Source: Candidatus Poribacteria bacterium (GTDB lineage Bacteria; Poribacteria; WGA-4E; WGA-3G). Taken from it: a stretch of 64,000 nucleotides of DNA. Under the pieces are notes generated by a model, which saw only the letters and a program-made list of their open reading frames with translations, did no database searches and had not been told where the DNA came from. A program made the translations under genes and the position numbers. The stretch is from the NCBI GenBank assembly GCA_022821965.1, contig JAJECN010000022.1:1-64000 (forward strand), in the 5' to 3' direction. This document shows, piece after piece, positions 44,232 to 53,168 of this stretch (its first letter is position 1; each line of letters opens with the position of its first letter).

Positions 44232-45842
44232 ATGCCCAAAAAGGTTTTTATCAGTATCTTAGCTATCAGTCTTATAGGTATCTTGCTAATTCCTATCGCG
44301 GGCTTTGCCCACAGAGTAGGAAGGGACACAGAAGAAGTACATAGGGTTATAGAGGTCTTGTATGACTTAGACCCAGAGGACGTACACGCCGAGGTTGTCC
44401 ATAACCATAATAACTATGAGGTACCCCGTTGGTTCGCCCCTAAACCCTGTGATGGTTATGAAGGTGGACATTCAGGATACGACGTTGCTCATGAGGATGA
44501 CGATGCTCGTTTCTATTCACTAACAGATGGAGAGGTCATTAACCTCAAACATCCTACAAATAATATTAAGGACCTTTCCTATATCTCTATTTACAATTCG
44601 GCACATAACAAAACAATATTCTATCTGCATCCAAGTTATATTGATGTAAGAATAGGAGACCGCGTTGAAGTAGGTGACTATCTTGGAAAACAAGGTGCTA
44701 CTGGCATTGCTACTGGTCCACATATACATCTTGAAGTCAGGCGCAATCGGTCAGTCCTTGCTTCTTGTGGTGCTGGTGCATCAAAACACACCAATAGACC
44801 TAACGAAAACCCTATTCCTTTTCTCTATGATCAAGCCAAAGACTTCAAAGAAGCTCAAATAAGGATCGTAAATAGACCTGATTTAGTCGTTGAAGTTGAG
44901 TTAGAGTCAATCACTTTGGAACCCGGAGATGAATTTAGACTCTATTCAACTCTTAAGAATCGGGGAACTGAGGAATCCGAAGCGACAATACTTCGGTATT
45001 ATAGTTCTAGCAATGACAGGATTACCTCAAATGATGAACAACTCGGCAGAGGCTTCCACAGACCATCTCTTGATCCTAATGAAACGATTCGGAGATATCT
45101 CCGCGTCACTGTCCCAGAAACACCTGGCACGTACTATTATGGGGTCTGTGTAGACGCTGTTGACAATGAGTCGGATACGGCAAATAATTGCTCTGAGGCT
45201 ATCAGCGTTATAGTCCGATCACCAGATGCCAATGCTGCAGATGTTAATGGCGATGGTATTGTGGATGTCGAAGATTTGATATGGGTTGCAGAAGAATATG
45301 GCGAAAAAGGGAACAACGATGCGGATGTCAATGGCGATGGCAAAGTTGATATAGATGACCTAATTTTGGTTGCAGAAGCCATAGATGATACTGCAAACGC
45401 GCCCGCTATCCGACCACAGGTGCAAGCCTTTTTCACCGAAGAACAACTTCGAGAGTTGCTCACCGAGACAAAGCTGCGGAAAAACATCTCTCCCAGTCAC
45501 CAGAGAGGTTTAACTCTTCTTGAACAACTTTTCAGACTGTCAATCCCCAAAAAGACTGCTCTCTTGGTGAACTATCCGAATCCATTCAATCCAGAGACAT
45601 GGATACCCTATCATCTCGCAGAAGCCAGCACGGTTTTGGTACATATCTATGATGTCCGTGGCAGGCTTGTCCGTTTTTTACAACTCGGACACCAAGCCGC
45701 AGGATATTATACCAACAAAAGTCGTGCGGCTTACTGGGATGGTAAAAATCAACTCGGTGAATCTGTCGCGAGTGGTGTCTATTTCTATACGTTCACAGCC
45801 GGGGATTTCTCAGCCACTGGCAAAATGTTGATTCGGAAATAG
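44232..45842 (+). CDS. Exported M23 peptidase with CARDB, dockerin and secretion-type C-terminal domain
   Basis: A 536-residue protein with GAAAGGAAAA before the ATG. After a signal peptide (ILAISLIGILLIPIAGFA) comes an M23 domain with zinc ligands His80 and Asp84 (GGHSGYD) and the H-x-H at about 173-175 (GPHIHLEV); this family cuts peptidoglycan bridges or is an inactive scaffold. A CARDB domain (about 225-330) follows, then two dockerin repeats (DVNGDGIVDVEDL, DVNGDGKVDIDDL). A C-terminal FlgD-Ig/type-IX-sorting-like domain has NYPNPFNPETW and a final GVYFYTF strand. The zinc site is complete, so activity is plausible. The cell-surface location is inferred. Confidence 0.85.
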   Translation: MPKKVFISILAISLIGILLIPIAGFAHRVGRDTEEVHRVIEVLYDLDPEDVHAEVVHNHNNYEVPRWFAPKPCDGYEGGHSGYDVAHEDDDARFYSLTDGEVINLKHPTNNIKDLSYISIYNSAHNKTIFYLHPSYIDVRIGDRVEVGDYLGKQGATGIATGPHIHLEVRRNRSVLASCGAGASKHTNRPNENPIPFLYDQAKDFKEAQIRIVNRPDLVVEVELESITLEPGDEFRLYSTLKNRGTEESEATILRYYSSSNDRITSNDEQLGRGFHRPSLDPNETIRRYLRVTVPETPGTYYYGVCVDAVDNESDTANNCSEAISVIVRSPDANAADVNGDGIVDVEDLIWVAEEYGEKGNNDADVNGDGKVDIDDLILVAEAIDDTANAPAIRPQVQAFFTEEQLRELLTETKLRKNISPSHQRGLTLLEQLFRLSIPKKTALLVNYPNPFNPETWIPYHLAEASTVLVHIYDVRGRLVRFLQLGHQAAGYYTNKSRAAYWDGKNQLGESVASGVYFYTFTAGDFSATGKMLIRK

Positions 45843-45934
45843 TATCAAATGCCCCTCCTAACTGGAGTAGTTGGTGGAGAAAGCACTTTCCAATTTTACC
45901 TTCTAGGATTTACATAAATAATGAGGAGAAACTA

Positions 45935-46519
45935 ATGTTCAAAAACATTTTTATAGTGGGTGTACTCTGTATCCTTACTATAGTTATATTCGGTTGTGCT
46001 GAAGAAAAGGTAGTAAACAGAATTATTTATATTGATCCCCCTGAGGACACTAAAGTAGTTCCGCCAGAATTGGAGGTTACACCCCCCGCGCCTGTGGTTG
46101 AAGACGTTCCGGATGTTCCACTGGAACCTGTGGTTGAAGACGTTCCGGATGTTCCACTGGAGCCTGTAGTTGAAGATGTTCCGGACGTTCTACCAGATGA
46201 ATTACGTATTGGCGACAAGGTTGTCGCTCAAAATGTGAATAAGATTTTGGAGGATGGAAAACCCCACGGTCTTCACACGCGAATTGAGCCAAAACTCGGT
46301 GATAAGTTTATATCGGGACATGTCTTTGACGGTGCCGTCGGTACGATCTTTGATGGTCCCATAGACGATGGCACTTATACATGGTGGCGCATTCTATGGA
46401 ACCTCAATGACCCAAATGTGACATGGATCCCAAACGTTGCAGACAAATGTAAAAATGCACAATGTTTCGTTTGGAGTGTAGAATCTATCAGGGGCGAGGC
46501 AGTTCTCATTAAAAAGTGA
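45935..46519 (+). CDS. Lipoprotein with PVVEDVPDVPLE repeats and SH3-like C-terminus
   Basis: A 194-residue protein starting after AATGAGGAG. The signal peptide ends in a lipobox (IFGC), so Cys21 is probably lipidated. Residues 55-90 contain a 12-residue unit (PVVEDVPDVPLE) three times, encoded by almost perfect 36-bp tandem repeats at about 46090-46198, which give an extended acidic, proline-rich spacer. The C-terminal 100 residues (LRIGDKVVAQNVN, then WWRILWNL) resemble a bacterial SH3 domain. It probably links something to the outer or inner membrane. It is 90 bp after the M23 gene and may be co-transcribed. Confidence 0.75.
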   Translation: MFKNIFIVGVLCILTIVIFGCAEEKVVNRIIYIDPPEDTKVVPPELEVTPPAPVVEDVPDVPLEPVVEDVPDVPLEPVVEDVPDVLPDELRIGDKVVAQNVNKILEDGKPHGLHTRIEPKLGDKFISGHVFDGAVGTIFDGPIDDGTYTWWRILWNLNDPNVTWIPNVADKCKNAQCFVWSVESIRGEAVLIKK

Positions 46520-46602
46520 AAAGGAGAAACTGATATTCAAAAACATTTTTCTGATTTTCATTTGACAGGAAAATGTATATAGCGTATCCTTAGAAAAGAG
46601 AA

Positions 46603-46622
46603 GCCCGCGCGGGAACGCGGGC
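46603..46622. repeat. GC-rich hairpin, probable IS605-type right end
   Basis: GCCCGCG pairs with CGCGGGC around CGGGAA. It lies on the 3' side of the decayed tnpB at 46719-47162 and could also stop transcription of the lipoprotein gene. Confidence 0.5.
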
Positions 46623-46718
46623 AAGAGATCCCGAAAGCGAGTTGGTGATTCACTGTTTCTAATTGTACCATCTGAAAAGAAAAAAGCCAAACGTTTTTTT
46701 CTTAAGATGTAAACGCCT

Positions 46719-47162
46719 CTAACACCCGTTAGAAGTGGCAATTAGAAATCGAATCCACCGACTTACTTTCCTCTTGCGCGAATACACCTTTTGTGCTTTC
46801 GCCAACTCTTCGGCGTTGTGTTTGTAGAACATTGGAGACGGGTATGGTTTTCCACCACTGCCAGCCAGAAAGTCTTTGATACCCACAAGCGTTCGCATTT
46901 CTCTAAACGACTGTGATAGACGCTTGAGCATATTTTGCAGAGACCACGAGTACGGAATATGCCAATACTGATATTTTTCAAGTTTCTTGAGTTTCGTCAA
47001 ATGCTTAGACTTTTCGCATACGAAAGACCTTTACCATAGCGGCGGTAATATCGCATAGAAAGTGCAATGAAATGATTCCTTACAACGCCTATGATATTCA
47101 AGTCGTTATGGAGATGCTTCAAGGACTTATCGTGAAAGAGTTTATGCGTCGTGTTTCGCATC
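46719..47162 (-). pseudogene. tnpB: IS200/IS605 tnpB, truncated and frameshifted
   Basis: Reading the minus strand from ATG at 47162, MRNTTHKLFHDKS, LHNDLNIIGVVRNHFIAL and MRYYRRYGKGLS match the N-terminal helical domain of a TnpB/OrfB. The frame is lost near 47000 and continues in another as LTKLKKLEKYQYWHIP, IKDFLAGSGGKPYPSP and LAKAQKVYSRKRK. The chain ends without the RuvC DED motif and zinc ribbon, so no nuclease can be made. A CCCGCCCTAAAGAGCGAGG hairpin lies upstream at 47321-47340 as the left end. The remainder of 47163-47400 shows no other gene. Confidence 0.75.
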
Positions 47163-47400
47163 GATTATCAGGTATCAGACGTTTATCTCCTGTCAAGTGA
47201 GAGGAAACCGACACGTTACCGAGAGGTAACACTTGACTTGTCGGTTCCGAACCTGATATGCTAATTAGACTACATTTTCAGGCGTTTATCAAGTAAAACG
47301 CCTTGGTCTAATTCACGAAAGCGAGACTGTATCCCCGCCCTAAAGAGCGAGGTTTTAGTCTCGAAGGTCTTGATAAATCCTCTATTCTTATCGCGACCTA

Positions 47401-48855
47401 TCACTTTTTGGAAGAGCTGGTGATTTTTCGGTTCAATCTCCCTAAAATGTCATAACTGAATGTTACAGAAAAAAACCAACCAAGTTTATCTACGTTCGTT
47501 GTTAAGTTCTTAGGGTCAACTGGATATGCATTTCCCTCCTGGTAGCCGTTAAGACGTTGGACAGACTTGGCAATTCCGCCAACAGTTAAGACGAACAAAC
47601 TGTCACTCGTTTTACCGGCTAAGATCGCACTTACGCCGAACATAGGTTGCGCGTTCTTAAAATCCAACTTCACAGACTGCTCACTTATAGAAGCGATTCC
47701 GGCTATGCCGCCACTAACAGCTGCCGCCCATCTAAAATTTCCGCTGTTTCGGCTCCAAAGAGGTAAATGCGCTAAACCCCCAAATGATCTACTGAGACGG
47801 TGCTGACCGCCCAACGCTATTTTTTTGTCAATCTTAGTATAGGATTCATCGTGTAAAGTGCTTATAAAAGCCCCCACAGTCGTGTGGATGCCGGATAAAT
47901 TTGTTGTGCTGGTCACGGTCACTACAAACATTTCCGACGTTAACTTCTTACTATATTCTGGTTTCGGTGTTATGACACAGATATATTCAATTCTCTCGTC
48001 CAGAAGACGATCCTGGCTATCGTTTTCAGCCCACGTTGCACCTTGAATTTCCTGAAACTTCTTCGTAATTTGCAGGAGCGCATCAACGAACTTTACTCTC
48101 TCTGGGGTGGAAGTATCCGATAAATCTTTTGGGATCCAAGACGGCGGATTGTCTTTTATCGGAGCATAAGCCTCGTGCACCGCTGCAATCGCTGCCTCTA
48201 TGTCGTTACAGATTTCTACGGAGGTGCCACGTTCCAAATCGAACTTCCCTTTCGCTGCATTGATAGCATCCGTTTTGATCTTTTCAAAATTTTCGGCTAT
48301 CTTGCCCTCATAGAACTCAGGGATCTCGGATCCATGAAGATGTTCATCCAATTTACCATCCAATTCTTTTACTGTAAGGACCTTGGCTTTTAAGCCCTCC
48401 ATAGCTTTCACGACAACTTTCGATGCCTCGGACTCCTTAGCCCGCCAATGCCTGAGGTTCTCATTGATCTTCTCAATGATGCCATACACTGTTGAGGGTT
48501 CACCTGAAGGTTTATCTACGTTTTTTGCCTCTCCTTTCACAGTAATTTTAACGGTGTAAAGGACGGTATTCACCTGATCCACTCTGAAGAAAATAGGCGT
48601 GTTCTTCGGCAACGAAACCGTAAAACCCGATAGAGTGTCCTCTTTCTGGTTCTCAGAGACTTTCACGACATGAGGATTCTTACTCATCGGTGCGCGGAGC
48701 ACAATCGCGACACCTTTATCAGGCACCGGTACTTTGGAAGTCTTTCCGTTTTTATCGGATTCAACCTCCGCAGCTGCTATCATCTGAAGTGAACCTATAG
48801 AAATACAAAAGATAATTCCGAACAATACAACGGTTTTCAATTCAAGCTTAAACAT
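47401..48855 (-). CDS. Exported hypothetical protein, 484 residues
   Basis: I do not recognise this protein. GGAAGGAG precedes the ATG. A signal peptide (VVLFGIIFCISIGSLQMI, cleaved near AAAE) is followed by a beta-rich region to about residue 130. A long helical section (about 130-260) follows, with IEKINENLRHWRAKE and KVVVKAMEGLKAK, and then a second beta-rich region. Pairs of aromatic and Gly residues in the last 150 residues (SFGGLAHLPLW, FRWAAAVSGG) resemble outer-surface beta strands. It stands 70 bp downstream of a C1 peptidase gene on the same strand and is probably co-expressed with it. Confidence 0.6.
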   Translation of the reverse strand: MFKLELKTVVLFGIIFCISIGSLQMIAAAEVESDKNGKTSKVPVPDKGVAIVLRAPMSKNPHVVKVSENQKEDTLSGFTVSLPKNTPIFFRVDQVNTVLYTVKITVKGEAKNVDKPSGEPSTVYGIIEKINENLRHWRAKESEASKVVVKAMEGLKAKVLTVKELDGKLDEHLHGSEIPEFYEGKIAENFEKIKTDAINAAKGKFDLERGTSVEICNDIEAAIAAVHEAYAPIKDNPPSWIPKDLSDTSTPERVKFVDALLQITKKFQEIQGATWAENDSQDRLLDERIEYICVITPKPEYSKKLTSEMFVVTVTSTTNLSGIHTTVGAFISTLHDESYTKIDKKIALGGQHRLSRSFGGLAHLPLWSRNSGNFRWAAAVSGGIAGIASISEQSVKLDFKNAQPMFGVSAILAGKTSDSLFVLTVGGIAKSVQRLNGYQEGNAYPVDPKNLTTNVDKLGWFFSVTFSYDILGRLNRKITSSSKK

Positions 48856-48925
48856 ATTTTATCTCCTTCCATCGAATCAGTGTGAAACTCACTAAACCCA
48901 TTTAACAACGATTAGCTCGGGGACT

Positions 48926-49798
48926 TTAAGAATCCTCCCCGAATTTGTCCGTATCAATCCATTCATTAGACAACAGAGACCACCAATCACGCGTAAGCCC
49001 TTTCAAAACGTAGTCATACGGTAGCCATCCATAGCCTTCATCACCCCAGTCCGCTCCCCAAGAATTGCGGATGAGAAGGGCACCAATTGTTTTCTTTCCA
49101 TTTCTTCGGTTTTCTATTTCAACACCATTATCATACCCCACAGCCATGACAGCGTGCCCTTCCGTGAAACTTTCGTTTTCTGAGGGAAACGGGATTTTCC
49201 CGTCTTCCGAGACTTCGTCAATTGACGTATAAGTACTGAACCCAAACATTGAAGGCAACTTAAGAGATAGATTTGCCTTAATATGACGAAGCAACTCGTC
49301 GGTGGAAGTCCCAACTGGATCTAAGCGATAATATTTATCGGCTTGATAGTTCTGTGCAAGCGCATAACAGAAAACGGACGGTTCGTCGTTAATTTCCTCA
49401 GGTACGCAATGGGATTCAGGAGGCACCCCGAAGAGAACCATAGCTTTCATGGTGTCCCGTAGAAAAGCCCCTTTGTCAGCCTCGTAGTTGAGTAATTTGC
49501 GAGTGACCTTGTAGAGAAAAAACGGAGAAGTCTCAAAATCCGTTCCATACGCCTTTTTTATGAAAAACTCAACAAGTCCAACCGCCGCATGTGCCGTACA
49601 AGAGTTGAACTCACCTTGATATTCAATAGGCGAGCACCATTCGCGGAGGTCAACAGATGGGTTCCGAACCTTCACATCTGAGATCGCTTCTACTTTAAGT
49701 TTCTTGTACATATCCGAAATACTCTTGGTTCCGAGCGTATAATCTCGGAAATCAGGAAGGTCTGGTAGCCATCCCCTCCCGAAAACTCTACTTGACAT
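48926..49798 (-). CDS. C1 (papain-type) cysteine peptidase
   Basis: A 290-residue enzyme with GAAAAGGAG before the ATG. The catalytic set of clan CA is clear: Gln61 (oxyanion hole) and Cys67 in YQGEFNSCTAHA, His215 in TEGHAVMAVGYD, and Asn245 in IRNSWGADWG. Bacterial papain-like proteases of this size often lack a long propeptide, as here, where the mature-like domain begins within 50 residues. No signal peptide is obvious at the N-terminus (MSSRVFGRGW), so export would need another route. A cytoplasmic or leader-processing role is possible. The downstream gene is an exported protein of unknown function. Confidence 0.85.
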   Translation of the reverse strand: MSSRVFGRGWLPDLPDFRDYTLGTKSISDMYKKLKVEAISDVKVRNPSVDLREWCSPIEYQGEFNSCTAHAAVGLVEFFIKKAYGTDFETSPFFLYKVTRKLLNYEADKGAFLRDTMKAMVLFGVPPESHCVPEEINDEPSVFCYALAQNYQADKYYRLDPVGTSTDELLRHIKANLSLKLPSMFGFSTYTSIDEVSEDGKIPFPSENESFTEGHAVMAVGYDNGVEIENRRNGKKTIGALLIRNSWGADWGDEGYGWLPYDYVLKGLTRDWWSLLSNEWIDTDKFGEDS

Positions 49799-50302
49799 GA
49801 TTCATTCTCCTTTTCATCAAAATCTTCGGGATGGAACCCTCGCGCTTCAGCGCGAGGCGGAAATCCCGCTCCTATAGTTGAAATTCAGACGTGTTAGCCC
49901 CTTTGTGTGGGCATCTGCTTCCACATTGAGATAGGTGTGTGCTTCACTTTTGACAGTAAAGCCTTCTTTCTTACTGCCGGGGTCTACTAGTAGCCTGTCA
50001 ACTTTCAAATGATGGATAAACACAGTTCGTAGTCGTGCGATTCATCGCACGTCTCAAGGCGCAATGAATTGCACCACTACAAACCATCTATCAGTTTAGA
50101 TGGGACAGACTACTAGTGTTCTGTCACCTCTAAGCTGATAGATTAGATTGGCAGGATACGTTGGGTTTCACTGCGTTCAGCCCAACCTACAACTCGCTCA
50201 TTGAGTTCTCCTAATTTGTAATTAGGCAAAATCTTTGCTATCTCACACCGTATTTTAACAGAGTTTTGTTACCAACGGTTTGTCAGCACAGCAAAAATCG
50301 CC
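49799..50302. other. Intergenic region with one GC-rich hairpin
   Basis: CCTCGCGCT and AGCGCGAGG at 49838-49857 form a perfect nine-pair hairpin with a TC loop, resembling the IS605-type end hairpins at 43949 and 47321. The rest contains no open frame worth calling. Confidence 0.5.
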
Positions 50303-50608
50303 TTACGACTTGTTAGAAAGGGTATCCTTCCAAATAAGTACAAAATCCACATGGAAATCATCTGGTTTGATCGTTGATCGACTTCCAGATTCTAAATCCT
50401 GTGTTAAATTTAAGGCATTTGAACCCGATTGTATTGCAAGGATTTCACCATCTGTGAATTCCAACTGTAAGACATCACTCTGATGAACGCCCTTAATATC
50501 CTCACGAATGCCAAATCGCACTTTTTTTACTGTTTTACCTTCCATCCTCGTTGCTTGGTCAGAAAAACGTTGATCAACGTCCTTAACTATCTTGGGTAGA
50601 GATGCCAT
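50303..50608 (-). CDS. Small hypothetical protein
   Basis: A 101-residue soluble protein with AAGGAGAC ten nt before the ATG. The middle (VKKVRFGIREDIKGVH, LQLEFTDGEILAIQSG) looks like a small beta barrel or ubiquitin-sized beta-rich fold. No family is recognised, and there is no signal peptide. It lies between the C1 peptidase gene and a tiny exported peptide, all on the minus strand. Confidence 0.6.
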   Translation of the reverse strand: MASLPKIVKDVDQRFSDQATRMEGKTVKKVRFGIREDIKGVHQSDVLQLEFTDGEILAIQSGSNALNLTQDLESGSRSTIKPDDFHVDFVLIWKDTLSNKS

Positions 50609-50699
50609 GGTTTCATGTCTCCTTATTGATTGGGGGTTAGCCGTTTCTTTTGCAGTGGATCAAAAAGGGACACCAGAGCAAAGCTAACCCATTGACTTT

Positions 50700-50840
50700 T
50701 TATACCGTGGGGCGATACCGCCCTTCTACATTTTTTGTGCTATCGCCTGTTTCTGTACGTCCGGAATGCGTATATGCTAAATCATAAAATAGCGCACCGG
50801 AAACCAACATCAAACTAAACGCTACTGCTCTTCTAAACAT
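50700..50840 (-). CDS. 46-residue exported peptide
   Basis: A short gene of 47 codons that ends at a TAA. It has a very good AAAGGAGAAAAC before the ATG at 50840. The product begins MFRRAVAFSLMLVSGALFYD, a compact signal-peptide or membrane-anchor pattern with two N-terminal arginines. It continues with a hydrophilic 26-residue tail (HSGRTETGDSTKN, then GRYRPTV). No family is known. It is 91 bp upstream of the 101-residue gene and on the same strand, so the two are probably transcribed together. Confidence 0.6.
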   Translation of the reverse strand: MFRRAVAFSLMLVSGALFYDLAYTHSGRTETGDSTKNVEGRYRPTV

Positions 50841-51308
50841 CGTTTTCTCCTTTAGGAAATTGAATCCACTTTTTCTGGATCAGTCCACATTTGTGAGATA
50901 GGAGCTGATGTTTCTATTAAAGAGGCTTTTTTTAAGCCGAAAACGTGCAAATTCGGCAAAAAAGTGCATTTTTTTTTTTGAAGAAAAAAATTTATTTCCC
51001 ACATTTTAGCAGAAAAACGTATCTAACCCCCGTAGTATAAGGGTTTTTTTATGGGTATATAGGCTCCAGTCGCTTTTCTCAATAAATGGGTAGGAAAAAA
51101 TAAATTTTCATTTTTTTTGATATTTTGCACGTTTTCCGATTAAAAAAAGCCTCTTTAAGAATAGAAACCCGAAGTTTCGTGTCAATAAATGGGTAGGAAA
51201 AAAATAAATTTTCATTTTTTTCGCATTTTGCACGTTTTCCGATTAAAAAAAGTCTCTTTAAGAATAGAAACCCGAAGTTTCATTAAAAACGGAAAGGTAA
51301 AAGTAAAA
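50841..51308. other. AT-rich leader region with repeated motif
   Basis: Copies of an AT-rich sequence occur at 50905-50990 (inverted), 51083-51180 and 51183-51281. The latter two are almost identical for about 98 bases. Shared blocks are AAATGGGTAGGAAAAAA, TTTTGCACGTTTTCCGATT and AAAAAAAGCCTCTTTAAG. The strong T runs at 50970-51020 could serve as a promoter region for the cluster starting at 51309. Confidence 0.6.
51083..51281 (+). repeat. Tandem pair of ~100-bp AT-rich repeats upstream of the glycosyltransferase cluster
   Basis: Each unit runs from AATAAATGGGTAGGAAAAA through TTTGCACGTTTTCCGATT to AATAGAAACCCGAAGTTTC. A related unit lies at 44005-44092 and an inverted one at 50905-50990. 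The second unit ends 27 bp before the first cluster gene, so it may carry its promoter or a leader-RNA signal. Confidence 0.65.
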
Positions 51309-53024
51309 ATGATTGGTTTTCCGAAGATATTGCACCAACTTCATCTCTTTGAAGAAGAGGGTGTCCCTTATGCAGCGGATCTCGACAAAGCGCGCGTCGT
51401 CGAACTCTCAGCTGTGATGATAGACATCCTAAAACTCGCAGAAACGCAAACCGATGATGCAATCGTCGAAACGCTGAGCACTTCTTACCAAGAGGACGAC
51501 ATCTCCGAGGCGTTTGAAAGATTCGCCGAACTTGAGAGAGAAGGTTTACTATTCAACCGCGGTGAGGACTTGGAGTGGAGTCTCGCAACGGAGAGTAAGT
51601 GGCGGAAGCTGCTTGTCGCGATACCCGGCATCAATGTAGACTCGTTTTTCGACATTGAAACATTGTCCGCCGGCACGAACATGGCACTTGCGCACATGAT
51701 CCAGCATCTCACCAAATACGCCGATCTCCACTTTATGGGTTCCCGAAATCGGAAGATCACAGACGGGGTGTATGAAGTCGATATCGGCATTGGGGATTTA
51801 GTACGTCTTCGCTCAAAGATCGCGGAGACCTACTACGGCATCCTTACCTTGCACCAAGAGCAGGATCGGTGGCTTCTGCCACTCTACCAGTACCCCGAAT
51901 TCCCGCCGATTCTCGTTCAGAATCACGCACCGCGCGGACACGGTGGACAGGCAATCAATTCGATGCTGCGACACTACGCCGCTATGCGAGATTATGACGG
52001 ATTTACAGCACCCTCAGATTACGTCCGCGACTTTTATTCACAGTACGTCTGGGATCCGAGCTTCTTCAATACCTTGCCAAACGGTGTCGATGCCACGCTG
52101 TTTAAGCCGATGGAGAAAATGGTCGCGAAACGAGAAATCGCCGCAGAGGTCGGAGATGACCGAATTGAAGAAGTCCGGACCGTCGGCTATCTTTCACGGG
52201 TGCAGTCGGAAAAAGGCGCGTCTGTCTACTTGAAGTTGGCGGAACTAAATCCGCATCTGATCTTTCTGATCGCAGGACCGAATATGGGCAGGTATGCCTC
52301 ACGAAAACTCCCTGATAATCTCGTCTATGTCGGCTTCCATCCACGCGAGCGGTTACCGCTTATCTACAACGCGTTCGATGTCTACTGTTTTATGTCAATG
52401 TCCGGTGAAGAAACATTCGGGTTAACAGTGCTCGAGGCAATGGCGTGTGGAGTACCGCCCATTGTCCCGAACTTCGATGGGGTGCCATCAGTTGTCGGGG
52501 ATGCAGGCTTGGTCGCTGACGCCGAGAACTTTAATCATGACGTAGCAACACTCGTGAGTTATCCCTGTCCGGTAGATTTTTCCGAGAAGATTAACCTATT
52601 GTTGGACGACGCAGAAACGTGGCTGGCGTTTTCGCAGAGGGCGAGGAAACGCGCGGTCGCATTCACTTGGGATAAAACTGCACGCAGGATTGTTCAGTTA
52701 TTTGAAGGGCTTCACCAGAAAAAGAAACTCGTCAATCCGAACAGACTCTTGAATGTGTTCACATCAACACAACCCTCGGAAGACGATGAACAGCAGCGAC
52801 TCAAATACAAGTCTCTCGTGTTGAGTATGAATGCGCATTACGAGCGGTGCCTCATGCGGGATGCGGCATATCCGATGAGCGTTGAAGATGGTGTCGCACT
52901 GAGTATCTTGAAAAACCACACAACCAGAGAAGCAGAGGCAATTCTCGCAGCACTCATTCCAGACGAAACGCAAGCAAGGACAACCCTCAAAAGGGTCCGA
53001 GGCTTAATCGATGGAACGGCATGA
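51309..53024 (+). CDS. Glycosyltransferase family 4-like protein with N-terminal PqqD/RRE-like domain
   Basis: A 571-residue protein from the ATG at 51309, after GGAAAGGTAAAAG; the frame is open upstream into the repeat. Residues 18-90 (YAADLDKARVVELSAVMIDIL, then YQEDDISEAFERFAEL) look like PqqD, the winged-helix RiPP recognition element that binds leader peptides. The rest is a GT-B glycosyltransferase: YLSRVQSEKGASVY at about 293 and the E-x(7)-E region GEETFGLTVLEAMACG at about 365-380 with GVP following. Members transfer sugars from nucleotide donors. Fusion of a leader-recognition domain to a glycosyltransferase suggests glycosylation of a peptide made in the cluster. It is the first gene of the group. 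Confidence 0.75.
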   Translation: MIGFPKILHQLHLFEEEGVPYAADLDKARVVELSAVMIDILKLAETQTDDAIVETLSTSYQEDDISEAFERFAELEREGLLFNRGEDLEWSLATESKWRKLLVAIPGINVDSFFDIETLSAGTNMALAHMIQHLTKYADLHFMGSRNRKITDGVYEVDIGIGDLVRLRSKIAETYYGILTLHQEQDRWLLPLYQYPEFPPILVQNHAPRGHGGQAINSMLRHYAAMRDYDGFTAPSDYVRDFYSQYVWDPSFFNTLPNGVDATLFKPMEKMVAKREIAAEVGDDRIEEVRTVGYLSRVQSEKGASVYLKLAELNPHLIFLIAGPNMGRYASRKLPDNLVYVGFHPRERLPLIYNAFDVYCFMSMSGEETFGLTVLEAMACGVPPIVPNFDGVPSVVGDAGLVADAENFNHDVATLVSYPCPVDFSEKINLLLDDAETWLAFSQRARKRAVAFTWDKTARRIVQLFEGLHQKKKLVNPNRLLNVFTSTQPSEDDEQQRLKYKSLVLSMNAHYERCLMRDAAYPMSVEDGVALSILKNHTTREAEAILAALIPDETQARTTLKRVRGLIDGTA

Positions 53025-53030
53025 TCAACG

Positions 53031-53156
53031 AGTTTTCAGTTTTCAGTTCGGTTTTTCTGCGAAAAACCTTTCAGTTTTCAGTTAAACGCCTGTGTCGGTT
53101 ACTTTTATTCTTACTGCCACAGTCGACCTCTTTAACTGACAACCGATAACCGTTAA
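53031..53156. repeat. MITE-like element with TTTTTCTGCGAAAAA insertion
   Basis: Left arm AGTTTTCAGTTTTCAG, a hairpin TTTTTCTGCGAAAAA, then CAGTTTTCAGTTAAACG; right arm TTTAACTGACAACCGATAACCG. The nested hairpin is shared with the copy at 56952-57093. Confidence 0.65.
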
Positions 53157-53168
53157 AGGAATAAAATT

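Noticed and set aside
45950-46218. Minus-strand Ser/Gly/Thr-rich open frame opposite the lipoprotein gene
   Set aside because: It is the antisense translation of the 36-bp tandem repeats of the lipoprotein gene.
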